The position numbers were made by a program, and so were the translations under genes. This document shows, one piece after another, positions 44,753 through 53,026 of a DNA stretch of 64,000 bases. The notes beneath the pieces are model-generated. The model was not told where the DNA came from. It saw only the letters and a program-made list of their open reading frames with translations, and did no database searches. The DNA is from DAOVXM01 sp963746255 (GTDB lineage Bacteria > Chloroflexota > Anaerolineae > Anaerolineales > UBA4823). Each line of letters starts with the position of its first letter. Positions within the stretch are counted from its first letter, which is position 1. The stretch is taken from assembly GCA_963746255.1 (NCBI GenBank), contig CAVVAJ010000007.1:558001-622000 (forward strand). The letters are read 5' to 3'.

Positions 44753-45928
44753 CTAGATGCTCCCGTAGAATTTTGTGATCCGCTGCATCGCTTCAAATAA
44801 GCGTTCTTCTTGGATAGTTAAAGATAACCGCACGTATCCTTCTCCACCAGATCCAAATACGGTACCTGGGGTGAGGCTAACTTGATATTGTTCCAACAAT
44901 GATCCCACAAAGGATTCTGCGGACATTTTGCTAGGGACTGGAAACCAAATATAGATGGCACCTTTGGTCTTGTGTATTTTAACCCCGATTGAATTGAAGG
45001 CATCAACCACCAAGTCGCGCCGCTTCTGGTAGACTGCATTTCGTCCACGGATCCAGTCAAAATCGGTCTTGAGCGCCTGAACTGCGGCATCTAATATCGG
45101 GCGGAAATGCCCGCTATCGGTGTTGGTTTTGAAGGTATACAGTGCACGCAATGCTTTTTGTTGGCCCACTGCAACGCCAGATCGCCAACCAGCCATATTA
45201 TATGACTTCGAAAGAGAGTTGAACTCAATTGCTTGGTTAATAGATCCGTGCACCTGCAGCACGCTGGGAGCTTTATAACCATCGTAGGTTACTTGCGAAT
45301 AAGCGGCATCATGGCACAGTAAGAGATCATGCTCTCTTGCGAAAGCTACGGCTTGTTCCAAATTCGTAAGCGTAGCTGTAGCCCCGGTGGGGTTGTTGGG
45401 GTAATTCAACCACATCATCTTTGCCTGTCGGGCTACTTCAGCAGGGATCGCTGCGAAGTCTGGGAGATAATCGTTCTCTGGTCTTAATCGTAGGGCATAA
45501 GGTTTGGCATTTGCGAACTTTGCTCCTTGCCCGTATGTCAAGTATCCGGGATCAGGGATGATGACTGTGTCACCCGGTTCGAGGACAGCTTGCAGAATGT
45601 GGAAGATGCCCTCTTTTGATCCAATCAATGGTAAGACTTCATGATCGGGATCCAGCTCAACGTTGTAATTCTGGCGGTAGAAATCCGCCCATGCAGTCCG
45701 TAGTTTTCCCGTCGCGTTGTGTGCCTGGTAGCCGTGATGGCTCGAGACAGCTGCTGAGCGAGCTAAGGTGTCGATAACGGCTTCGGGTGGCGGCATATCC
45801 GGAGAACCGACATCCAGGCGGATGATGTCTTGCCCGGTGAGCTGTAAAGTCGCAATCGTTTCGTCAAGGCTCGCAAAAAATTGGCTGTTGATGCGAGCTT
45901 CTGACTGATGGTCTGAGTGATCGTTCAT
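44753..45928 (-). CDS. class I/II PLP aminotransferase, probable aromatic aminotransferase
   Basis: 391 aa fold-type I aminotransferase. PLP Lys in EFNSLSKSYNMAGWRSGVA; also LNYPNNPTGA, CHDAAYSQVTYDGY and the substrate-carboxylate Arg in GEGYVRLSLT. By sequence it looks closest to the LL-diaminopimelate/aspartate aminotransferase group, so substrate cannot be read directly. Its place inside the aro operon, between aroE and aroC, beside tyrA and chorismate mutase, suggests it makes tyrosine and phenylalanine from their keto acids (inference). Starts 37 bp after aroE. Confidence 0.88.
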   Translation of the reverse strand: MNDHSDHQSEARINSQFFASLDETIATLQLTGQDIIRLDVGSPDMPPPEAVIDTLARSAAVSSHHGYQAHNATGKLRTAWADFYRQNYNVELDPDHEVLPLIGSKEGIFHILQAVLEPGDTVIIPDPGYLTYGQGAKFANAKPYALRLRPENDYLPDFAAIPAEVARQAKMMWLNYPNNPTGATATLTNLEQAVAFAREHDLLLCHDAAYSQVTYDGYKAPSVLQVHGSINQAIEFNSLSKSYNMAGWRSGVAVGQQKALRALYTFKTNTDSGHFRPILDAAVQALKTDFDWIRGRNAVYQKRRDLVVDAFNSIGVKIHKTKGAIYIWFPVPSKMSAESFVGSLLEQYQVSLTPGTVFGSGGEGYVRLSLTIQEERLFEAMQRITKFYGSI

Positions 45929-45965
45929 GATTGTGATTTTCTAAGGTATAGTATTTTTATATAAC

Positions 45966-46874
45966 TTAGCGATGCAGTTGTTCCACCGCCGCTCTGCGCA
46001 TGGCGTCTCTTGGGGCGTCTAACCCTGTCCAGCATACAAAGGCTAAAGCTGCTTGCTCGATAAGCATGTCCAGCCCATTAATGCATTCCAGGCCGGCAGC
46101 CTTTGCTGCACGGAGCAACGCAGTCTCAGGGGGATTGTATACCAGGTCGTAAATTATCGCCTCTGGCGGCAGGTCAAAACCGTCAGGCCATGGATTTGCA
46201 TCCTCATGTGGGGTCATACCGATTGGGGTTGCATTTACCACCAAGTCAACCTTTGTCCAATCCATGACGCGCTTGATGTTATCTAGTGCCACGGCCCGGA
46301 TTGTAAGACGATCGTCCGAGTACTGTCCGGAATACAATTCTGATTCATCAACTAGCTGGAGCTTTACAAGACTATTGGCCAGTTCCTGTGCCTGCTGCAG
46401 CCTGCGAGCAGCGATAGTCAATTTCCAGTCTTGTTGTCTTAAGGCGTAAGACACAGCGCGCGCTGCTCCTCCAGCTCCTATTACCAAGGCAGTTTTATCT
46501 TCGTTCAGACAAGAGGTATACTTTTCTAGCGGCTTGAGAAACCCTGGCGCATCTGTGTTATCACCGACCAGACGATTTCCAATCTGGTAAATGGTATTCA
46601 CTGCGCCGATACTTTTAGCGGCGAATGTGAGTTTGTCGAGATAGCTTAATATAACTTGTTTATGAGGGATTGTGACGTTCACCCCAGTGATGACCCCAGC
46701 CCTGAGACTATCAATAAGGGCAGTCATGCGCGGCTCATTATTTGGCGGCTCAGGCACATCGAATAATCGGTATTCACCAGCGATGCCATAAGCGGTCAAG
46801 GCGGCATTATGGATGACCGGTGATAAGCTATGTTTGACGGGATGTCCGATCAATCCTAGGGCGTAGTAGGTCAT
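45966..46874 (-). CDS. aroE: shikimate dehydrogenase
   Basis: 302 aa. NADP-dependent reduction of 3-dehydroshikimate to shikimate. GLIGHPVKHSLSPVIHNAAL binds shikimate (SLS motif), NVTIPHKQVI has the catalytic Lys, NTDAPGF the Asp, and VIGAGGAARAVSYAL the dinucleotide fold; ATPIGM and GLDMLIEQAALAF close the protein. Starts within the end of aroA (4-bp overlap). Confidence 0.94.
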   Translation of the reverse strand: MTYYALGLIGHPVKHSLSPVIHNAALTAYGIAGEYRLFDVPEPPNNEPRMTALIDSLRAGVITGVNVTIPHKQVILSYLDKLTFAAKSIGAVNTIYQIGNRLVGDNTDAPGFLKPLEKYTSCLNEDKTALVIGAGGAARAVSYALRQQDWKLTIAARRLQQAQELANSLVKLQLVDESELYSGQYSDDRLTIRAVALDNIKRVMDWTKVDLVVNATPIGMTPHEDANPWPDGFDLPPEAIIYDLVYNPPETALLRAAKAAGLECINGLDMLIEQAALAFVCWTGLDAPRDAMRRAAVEQLHR

Positions 46875-48241
46875 TTATCATCCTCGCCAGCTAGGTTCGC
46901 ACCAGTGGATCGCAAAACTTCAGTGAAAGTGGGAAATGATTCGGATATCATTTCTGCTCCGGAGACGATTACTGGTCCGGAGGTCTGCAGCCCTGCCACA
47001 GCCAATGCCATTGCTAAGCGATGGTCACCATGGGCTGAAACGCGGCCTCCCTTCGGGTTGCTGTCCCCGGGAATTATGAAACCATCCGGCTTTTCAACCA
47101 CTGGAACCCCCAGCGTCTGGAGCTCTTTGCACATCGCCGCGATGCGGTCTGATTCCTTTACCCGCAGTTCTTCAGCTCCAGATACAACCGTTGTACCACG
47201 GGCGTAGACGGCCGCGATGCTGAACGCTGGGAATTCGTCGATCATCCGCACAACCAGCTCACCATCAACATCAATCCCCGTTAGTTTTGAATATCGCACC
47301 CGCACTGTTCCATATGGCTCCCCCATTTGCTCACCGTGCTTTTGGATGGCGATATCTGCACCCATTCTGCTGAGTGCGTCCAACAACCCAGTACGCGTCG
47401 GGTTAAGGCCGATATCTTCAATAACAACATCAGACCCAGGTGTGATCAGCGCCGCCACAATGATAAAGGCTGCCGATGAGACATCACCCGGTATATTGAG
47501 GGTAAATGCTGGGATGTGCGGCGGATGCTGCGGTGTGAGGATGGTGATAAATTGTCGCTCTTTGCTTTGGCTACCCGCTGTGTTGCCGTCGGCAGCAGGG
47601 GCTCGATGGGGGTCAGTAATCAGGGGAACGCCCAAGCTTCGTAGTAGCCGCTCGGTGTGGTCTCTTGAGGGTCCCGGTTCGCGCAGCGTTGTTTGACCCT
47701 CTGCGTTCAATGCCGCGAGCAGCAGACAGGTTTTTACCTGCGCGCTGGCAACTGGCAAGCGGTAGTCAGTCCCTTGGATCACTGTTCCTGCTGGTTCGAG
47801 ACGCAGCGGTGCATGTCCATCATCTCCAATAATATTCACGCCCATCTTTCGCAACGGTTCGATGATGCGGTTCATCGGGCGGCGGCGCAATCCCGGTGAA
47901 CCGTCGAGTGTTGCCCGGACACCCACAGCTGCCAAAGCCCCGGCCAACAGCCGCAGCGTTGTCCCGGAGTTGCCGCAGTCGATGACATTTGCTGGAGTAT
48001 CCCAGTCCACAAAACCTCTACCATGCACAACCAGCATATTGTTGTTTAAATACCATGTGATGCCTAAAGAAGTAAGCGCATCTAACAGCGGTTTAGTTAC
48101 CCCGGCTACCAAGAAATTGTTGATCCGGCTTTCCCCTTGAGCAAGAGCTGCAAAGAGCGCTGCCCGGTGGGAAATGGATTTATCACCCGGTAATCGTATT
48201 TGGCCGTGTAGATTTTCGCTCTTCTCAGTGACTAGGTTCAT
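46871..48241 (-). CDS. aroA: 3-phosphoshikimate 1-carboxyvinyltransferase (EPSP synthase)
   Basis: 456 aa. Joins PEP and shikimate 3-phosphate. LPGDKSISHRAALFAALAQG near residue 17, DCGNSGTTLRLLAGALA (PEP-binding LxGNSGT region), DGSPGLRRRPMNRII, and RMIDEFPAFSIAAVYARGTT with the catalytic Asp-Glu, RVKESDRI, and SAHGDHRLAMALAVAGL. An insertion of about 25 residues near residue 220 (AAADGNTAGSQSKER) is not in the usual core. Which glyphosate class it belongs to was not judged. Overlaps tyrA and aroE by 4 bp each. Confidence 0.95.
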   Translation of the reverse strand: MNLVTEKSENLHGQIRLPGDKSISHRAALFAALAQGESRINNFLVAGVTKPLLDALTSLGITWYLNNNMLVVHGRGFVDWDTPANVIDCGNSGTTLRLLAGALAAVGVRATLDGSPGLRRRPMNRIIEPLRKMGVNIIGDDGHAPLRLEPAGTVIQGTDYRLPVASAQVKTCLLLAALNAEGQTTLREPGPSRDHTERLLRSLGVPLITDPHRAPAADGNTAGSQSKERQFITILTPQHPPHIPAFTLNIPGDVSSAAFIIVAALITPGSDVVIEDIGLNPTRTGLLDALSRMGADIAIQKHGEQMGEPYGTVRVRYSKLTGIDVDGELVVRMIDEFPAFSIAAVYARGTTVVSGAEELRVKESDRIAAMCKELQTLGVPVVEKPDGFIIPGDSNPKGGRVSAHGDHRLAMALAVAGLQTSGPVIVSGAEMISESFPTFTEVLRSTGANLAGEDDK

Positions 48242-49101
48242 AGTTTCTTCTTGTTTTCCAAGAGTGCGGCGCGCTTATCAGCAGCTGCGGCTAGGTTTTC
48301 TATCAGCTGCCCTGATTCATCCTCCAGCGAGTTGGCGAGTATATTCAATGTATCCTGAAACTGTTGTAGTGTGTCAAGGATGTTAGCTTTATTCGTGGTC
48401 AAGATATCTGCCATGACTTTGGCGGAGCTAGCCGCAAGCCGTGTGGTGCTCTCAAATCCTGGTCCGATCAAAGATGCCGCAGCCTCCGGTGTCGCCTGTA
48501 CTAGTGCTGTTGATATCAGATATGGCAGGTGGCTTATTGCTGCTGTCCATGCGTCATGGGTTGTTGCATCAATCCAAATTGGTTGGGCTTCTATATGGTG
48601 GATGATGGCTTCAGCAACCTGTTTTGCGGTTTGGGTCGTGTTCGCACACGCAACCAACGCAAATGGTGCGTTGCGAAAGATGTCTGCTGAGGCATGTTCA
48701 AGTCCAGCGGTTTCACGGCCGCACATCGGGTGCCCGCCAACTGGAGTCAAATGTTCTGGCAGCCTCTCCATTGCTTCACAGATGCTTACTTTTGTAGACC
48801 CCAAATCGAGGATGATAGCGGGATCGCTTTTATATTTTGCGAGTTGTCCAATTATCTGGATGATTGACTTGACTGGTACGGCCAGGATGATCACATCAGC
48901 TTGCGGCAGGATTTCGTCCATCCGGTCAGATATTTGATCAACGATGTGGTTGCACCGTGCCAGGTCTATTGTGGCTGGGTCATTATCGATTGCAAGCAGT
49001 TTTTCGCACCGCCCTTTAAGCGCTATGGCCAGCGAGCCGCCCATTAACCCCAAGCCGACAATAGCGATACGTGCCTGGATAAGTGCTTCGTCAGTGATCA
49101 T
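48238..49101 (-). CDS. tyrA: prephenate dehydrogenase
   Basis: 287 aa, NAD(P)-dependent oxidative decarboxylation of prephenate (or arogenate) toward tyrosine. NAD fold IVGLGLMGGSLAIAL, acidic AIDND ending strand 2 which favours NAD, then ILAVPVKSI, DLGSTKVSICEAM and VGGHPMCGRETAGLEHA with the catalytic His. No ACT domain at the C-terminus, so feedback inhibition must come otherwise; the attenuator upstream of the operon may take that job. 4-bp overlap with aroA. Confidence 0.93.
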   Translation of the reverse strand: MITDEALIQARIAIVGLGLMGGSLAIALKGRCEKLLAIDNDPATIDLARCNHIVDQISDRMDEILPQADVIILAVPVKSIIQIIGQLAKYKSDPAIILDLGSTKVSICEAMERLPEHLTPVGGHPMCGRETAGLEHASADIFRNAPFALVACANTTQTAKQVAEAIIHHIEAQPIWIDATTHDAWTAAISHLPYLISTALVQATPEAAASLIGPGFESTTRLAASSAKVMADILTTNKANILDTLQQFQDTLNILANSLEDESGQLIENLAAAADKRAALLENKKKL

Positions 49102-49126
49102 GCCGTCGCCTCATTACTTAACCGCT

Positions 49127-50170
49127 TCATAGCCTGCTTGGACAAGTTCTTTTTGGTGCGACGGTTCTCCCCACTGCTTCTGCGATCGCGCGCACCTGCT
49201 CTACGAGCACAGCAAACCGCTCTGGTTTCAATGATTGTCCGCCATCCGAGAAAGCTTGCTCTGGATTGGGGTGTACTTCTATGATCAATCCGTCAGCACC
49301 GGCAGCGATCCCGGCTCGGGCAATTGCGGTGACATATTCCCAATTTCCAGTGCTGTGACTGGGATCAAGTATCACCGGCAGATGGGTGAGGGCTTTGAGC
49401 ACTGGGATGGCGTTGATATCGGTGGTATTGCGGGTGGCGGTTTCATATGTTCTTATGCCTCTCTCACACAAAATCACTCGTTCATTTCCATGGGAGAGGA
49501 TATATTCAGCAGCCATTAAGAGCTCATCAACCGTGGCTGACATTCCCCGCTTGACCAAGACTGGTTGTTGGCTGGCACCAGCAGCATGTAGCAAGGCGAA
49601 ATTCTGCATACTGCGCGCCCCGATTTGTAGGACATCGGCATACTTGGCAATTAGCGCTACCTGTTCGGGGGCAATTACTTCGGAGATGATTGGCATCCCA
49701 GTGATTTCCCGCGCTTCGGCAAGGTATTCGAGACCTTCTTCTCCTAGACCCTGGAAGGAGTAAGGCGACGTCCGTGGTTTAAACGCGCCGCCACGCAGGG
49801 CATGCCCACCTGCTTCGCACACCGCCTGGGCAGTTTCAAGCAACTGAGTTCGACTTTCCACTGCACAGGGACCTGCAATGATGATTATTTCGTTACTACC
49901 CATTATGATCCCGTCCAGCGAAAAAAACGATCTTTTCGGGTGCAGTTCTAATGAAGCTAGTTTATACGGGCGGGAGATAGGCACGACCCGATCAACACCC
50001 GGCAAGTGCAAAAAATGATCGCGCTGGATAGGTCTCCCATCACCTATCGCGCCAATTATCGTGCGTTCCTCTCCCTGCGATAAATGAGCCCTCAATCCAT
50101 TTGCCTCGATAACATTTACGACTTGTGCAATATCACTCTCACTGGCATGCGCATTCATGATAATCATCAT
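49127..50170 (-). CDS. aroF: 3-deoxy-7-phosphoheptulonate (DAHP) synthase with N-terminal ACT-like domain
   Basis: 347 aa, first step of the shikimate pathway (PEP plus erythrose 4-phosphate). About 75 N-terminal residues form a ferredoxin-like regulatory domain (MNAHASESDIAQVVNVIEAN). The KDO8P/DAHP-type barrel follows: IIAGPCAVESRTQLLETA, GGAFKPRTSPYSFQGLG, QIGARSMQNFALL, VLVKRGMSATVDELL, LDPSHSTGNW and GADGLIIEVHPNP. The same architecture in Thermotoga is feedback inhibited by Tyr and Phe. Start: ATG at 50170 (or 50167) with GAGGAG about 8 bases upstream; the longer frame from 50248 has no ribosome site. Confidence 0.93.
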   Translation of the reverse strand: MMIIMNAHASESDIAQVVNVIEANGLRAHLSQGEERTIIGAIGDGRPIQRDHFLHLPGVDRVVPISRPYKLASLELHPKRSFFSLDGIIMGSNEIIIIAGPCAVESRTQLLETAQAVCEAGGHALRGGAFKPRTSPYSFQGLGEEGLEYLAEAREITGMPIISEVIAPEQVALIAKYADVLQIGARSMQNFALLHAAGASQQPVLVKRGMSATVDELLMAAEYILSHGNERVILCERGIRTYETATRNTTDINAIPVLKALTHLPVILDPSHSTGNWEYVTAIARAGIAAGADGLIIEVHPNPEQAFSDGGQSLKPERFAVLVEQVRAIAEAVGRTVAPKRTCPSRL

Positions 50171-50254
50171 GGTGGCACTCTCCTCAATAAAATTCCGGCT
50201 TGGGCGAATAAGGGTTGGTTGTATCCATCTTTCTTTGTTGCTAATCAATCCCTG

Positions 50255-50632
50255 TTACAACTTGTGGTTGGGCGTTAGATCCGGACGTAGCTGCACTGCT
50301 TCTCGCAAGTAGATGTGTTTGATTTCAGCTTGGGAAAGTGGTGTATTCCAATGCAGCAGCACTCGTATGCACTTGGACAACCCTCCCGGCACGGAAATCT
50401 CCTGGGCGCACATAAGCGGAATAGCAGTCCAACCAATTTCCCGGGCGGCTTTGGCTGGGTAGACCGATTTCAAATCATCGCTCAGTGTGAAGATGGCGCT
50501 GGCGATATCCTCACTACGCAGAGTTGGGTTGGCTTTACAGATGGCCAATAACAGCTGCGTCGTAGCCTCCAGGATTGCTTCTGGATCATCTTGAGTTGCA
50601 GTGGTCGCGCCGCGTATTCCACGAATAGCCAC
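50255..50632 (-). CDS. aroH: chorismate mutase, AroH type
   Basis: 125 aa monofunctional enzyme of the trimeric Bacillus AroH fold; turns chorismate into prephenate. RGIRGATTATQDDPEAILEA carries the active Arg, TLSDDLKSVYPAKAAREIGW and ISVPGGLSKCIRVLLHWNT the other Arg residues and the Cys/Arg of the pocket; DLTPNHKL is the mobile tail. GTG start at 50632, six bases after AGGAG. First structural gene of the operon, right behind the attenuator terminator; 84 bp to aroF. Confidence 0.93.
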   Translation of the reverse strand: MAIRGIRGATTATQDDPEAILEATTQLLLAICKANPTLRSEDIASAIFTLSDDLKSVYPAKAAREIGWTAIPLMCAQEISVPGGLSKCIRVLLHWNTPLSQAEIKHIYLREAVQLRPDLTPNHKL

Positions 50633-50651
50633 AGTAAGCTCCTGTCGTTTG

Positions 50652-50689
50652 GAAAAATAAAAAACGCGAGGCCGTCAGCCTCGCGTTTT
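50652..50689 (-). terminator. attenuator terminator of the aro operon
   Basis: On the minus strand: a 12-bp perfect stem (AAAACGCGAGGC / GCCTCGCGTTTT, 50689-50678 and 50672-50661) with loop TGACG, then a T-rich tail to 50652. It lies 20 bp before the chorismate mutase start. The loop and stem apex contain GCTGACGGC (50679-50671), which can instead pair with the leader segment GCCGTTAGC (50735-50727). Confidence 0.93.
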
Positions 50690-50717
50690 GGGTTCGTTAT
50701 ACTAATTACTCGCCCGT

Positions 50718-50798
50718 TTAAGCACCGCTAACGGCAGCCGTATGAGGTGTGCCGTAAAAATAGTAATAGCGGGTAAAGAAACGTGCGAGTGGTTTCAT
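50718..50798 (-). CDS. aro operon leader peptide (Phe/Tyr-rich attenuator peptide)
   Basis: 26 codons, ATG 50798 to TAA 50718. The peptide contains RFFTRYYYFYG: Phe at 7, 8 and 14, Tyr at 11, 12, 13 and 15, that is seven aromatic codons, six of the seven in the nine codons 7-15. It starts 26 nt after the predicted transcription start and ends 28 nt before the terminator stem. Directly after the last Tyr codon, ACGGCA (50755-50750) can pair with TGCCGT (50736-50731); that second arm overlaps the segment GCCGTTAGC which can instead pair with the terminator apex. This is the standard arrangement of a translation-coupled attenuator in which a ribosome stalled on Phe/Tyr codons lets the operon be read. 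The ribosome site is weak (GAGAAAATTATTAGA region). Confidence 0.88.
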   Translation of the reverse strand: MKPLARFFTRYYYFYGTPHTAAVSGA

Positions 50799-50830
50799 TC
50801 TAATAATTTTCTCATTCCAGATTTCCGGCT

Positions 50831-50859
50831 ATTCTACATGTCAATGCTGGTTAAGTCAA
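50831..50859 (-). promoter_or_regulatory. sigma-70-type promoter of the aro operon
   Basis: TTGACT (50859-50854), 17-bp spacer, TAGAAT (50836-50831) on the minus strand. Predicted start near 50824, 26 nt before the leader peptide ATG. Confidence 0.75.
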
Positions 50860-50920
50860 GCAAAAGCTCCGCAGAGTTGATGCATCTCACCAGTCGCATT
50901 AAGAAAAACAATACGTAGCC

Positions 50921-51847
50921 TTATCCAGGCGTAACCGCTGTGATTTCCAGCGCCTGATCAGTCATATCGTGGAGTATTTTACGCCCCATCTCTTCACCAT
51001 ACACAGCCAACCGGGGGATCTTGCCAACTTCGTCCATTTCAATTGGCTGCTGGAAATCGACTTGGAAGCGGCGGAAATCTAATTTTTGGAAGAAGTTCTT
51101 GACGAGGTGTACTTGCTGGTCATCAGCTGATTGCAGGAACGCACCTAATGCGGGGCTGATCCATTCCCAGGGATACATCTTGTTGGCATCAACAGGATCG
51201 AACGAATGGGGAGATCGTCCTGTACCCAAGCTGATTAGAGTTGTTTCAGCCGGGTCCCAGCCAAGGCAAAATTGAATTTCATACGCGGCTAGATAACATG
51301 GGTTCGAGTAGGAACCAACCCCTCCATCAACAAACCTCCCTTCAACGATCGGGAAATAAGTCGGTACCGTGCAGGAAGCCATAACAGCTTTGACGACCGG
51401 CCAGTCGCGGTAGGATTTCTTCCAAGGTTTGATGAAGCGTGTGCGGTTTTCTACCAGATCGAAAGTGGTAATAACTACATCAGTTGCTGGTTCCTTTTCC
51501 CAGAATTCGCCCATCGTCCGTTCGCCAACATATGCGGTGAGCGCATCCTCCAGTGGTTCTGCAGGGTATTTGTAGCGAACAAGCGGCCAAATCTTCGTGC
51601 GCCAACTTGGTTTAAAAATCTCATTTCCGAGGGTTGTGTAGAGGTCGTACATTTCTTGAGCAGTCAGTCCGGCGGCGATCCCTGCTGCTATCAGAGATCC
51701 AGTCGATGTCCCGGCGGTAAGGTGGAAGATATTCTTTACCGGCAGACTGAGGTATTCCTCGATCATCGATAATGCTTTGGTGACAATGATGCCTTTTATA
51801 CCACCACCATCGATCGCGATCGCGACGTTCTTTCTGAAAGGTTTCAT
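50921..51847 (-). CDS. patatin-like phospholipase
   Basis: 308 aa lipid acyl hydrolase with a Ser-Asp dyad: oxyanion loop DGGGIKG (13-19), nucleophile GTSTG (Ser48) and DGGV (Asp174). It is a stand-alone patatin domain without signal peptide, so probably cytosolic or membrane-peripheral. No cyclic-nucleotide synthase or other defence gene lies next to it, so a CBASS role is not supported. Shares orientation with the M23 lipoprotein gene 27 bp upstream and ends 62 bp before the aro promoter. Confidence 0.9.
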   Translation of the reverse strand: MKPFRKNVAIAIDGGGIKGIIVTKALSMIEEYLSLPVKNIFHLTAGTSTGSLIAAGIAAGLTAQEMYDLYTTLGNEIFKPSWRTKIWPLVRYKYPAEPLEDALTAYVGERTMGEFWEKEPATDVVITTFDLVENRTRFIKPWKKSYRDWPVVKAVMASCTVPTYFPIVEGRFVDGGVGSYSNPCYLAAYEIQFCLGWDPAETTLISLGTGRSPHSFDPVDANKMYPWEWISPALGAFLQSADDQQVHLVKNFFQKLDFRRFQVDFQQPIEMDEVGKIPRLAVYGEEMGRKILHDMTDQALEITAVTPG

Positions 51848-51874
51848 TGCTCGTTCTCCATTTTATAATTTGCC

Positions 51875-52768
51875 TTACTCGCCAGTCCCTGTCAAAATGA
51901 TTATTGGATCGACCAAGTGGAATTTTCCGCTCACCCGCCAGAGGCAGTAATTGCCCATCTCATACGCTGTTGCCCGGGTGTCATAATGTGCCATACCCGC
52001 AAACTGCATTTTCGCTGGTCCGATCCGGGTTTCAATATGCAGGTGTGGGTTGAGTGCATTTCCACTGCTGCCGATAAGACCAAGTATTTGTCCGCAGGTG
52101 ACATCTTCTCCAATCCGATAGCTAGGAGGCTCAGCCATGTGAGCATATAGCAGGTAAAGCGAGCGCTCTTCAGTTTCAGGGATTAGGTCATACTCTTCAG
52201 GGCAGGTTAACGGACTTATGTACGGTTGCGTGCTATCCGGTGTTGGTAGTGAGGGGTGCAATTTCCATTCCTCAGTGATATCTTCAAGTGGTGTCTCGAT
52301 CATGACCGCATATCCATATGGGAAGCTTCCGTCGATGATGGCGGCTACTTGTCCGCTGGTCACTGACTGGACCTCTAACCCGGATACTGCGATGCGTGGA
52401 TTACCTTTCAGCTCTGCCAGATCGATGCCTTGGTGAGGATCATCGGAGCCAGTCCGGGGTGGATTATACGGATTGACGATGGTGTCTGTAATTTCGCTGA
52501 GCGGCACACCTGCCAATGGTGAGCACAGGTCGAATATTGTCTCATCACGGAGAACTATTGGTGGTGTAGTGATCTGCAGCGTACTCATCGGCATAGGAGT
52601 GGGAGAATTAGTTGCGGCAGCAGTTTGAGTCCCTGTAGGTGTTTTGGTCGCCGTTGTCGGTAAGGAGCTCGCGGCGAGATTGGGGGCAGGATTACTACAG
52701 CTAACCAGCAGCAGCACAATACACAGGGTGGATCGTTGGATATATATGCTAGCAGGTAGGTTTTTCAT
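51875..52768 (-). CDS. M23/LytM-type peptidase domain lipoprotein
   Basis: 297 aa. The signal peptide ends at LLVSC; a Thr/Ser/Pro linker of about 50 residues follows. The C-terminal domain has HQGIDLAE (zinc His and Asp), LLYAHMAEP and NPHLHIETR (second zinc His pair), the three marks of M23 peptidases that cut peptidoglycan cross-bridges. An insertion between the first and second motifs (PLEDITEEWKLHPSLPTPD and more, about 50 residues) is longer than in minimal LytM domains. Either an active endopeptidase or an amidase activator. Start ATG; cotranscribed with the patatin gene is likely. Confidence 0.85.
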   Translation of the reverse strand: MKNLPASIYIQRSTLCIVLLLVSCSNPAPNLAASSLPTTATKTPTGTQTAAATNSPTPMPMSTLQITTPPIVLRDETIFDLCSPLAGVPLSEITDTIVNPYNPPRTGSDDPHQGIDLAELKGNPRIAVSGLEVQSVTSGQVAAIIDGSFPYGYAVMIETPLEDITEEWKLHPSLPTPDSTQPYISPLTCPEEYDLIPETEERSLYLLYAHMAEPPSYRIGEDVTCGQILGLIGSSGNALNPHLHIETRIGPAKMQFAGMAHYDTRATAYEMGNYCLWRVSGKFHLVDPIIILTGTGE

Positions 52769-52894
52769 ATCCTTGGTTTCTGTTCAACTACGCGTAAAGT
52801 TTGATCCCTATATGATTGCAAGGGTCGTACCTCGCTGGGCGATTCACTAACACAACTGGTCATTAAATCCTGCTTACAACTTTGTTACTATTGG

Positions 52895-52923
52895 TTGACA
52901 ACAAACCGATAATTGTATAATAT
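52895..52923 (+). promoter_or_regulatory. promoter of the diguanylate cyclase gene
   Basis: Perfect TTGACA (52895-52900). TAATAT at 52918-52923 gives a 17-bp spacer; the overlapping TATAAT (52916-52921) gives 15. About 100 very AT-rich bases follow before the ATG. Confidence 0.7.
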
Positions 52924-53026
52924 AAAGAAATAATATCAAAATATATTATCAAATAATATGTTACAAAAAGATATAATATTGAAGTCTACACAGGTAAGTT
53001 AAGAGTTTGGATGGGAGAGGTGCCCA

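Noticed and set aside
50921..51847. Patatin as part of a CBASS or other defence system
   Set aside because: No nucleotidyltransferase, sensor or other defence gene nearby; neighbours are a peptidase lipoprotein and the aro operon.
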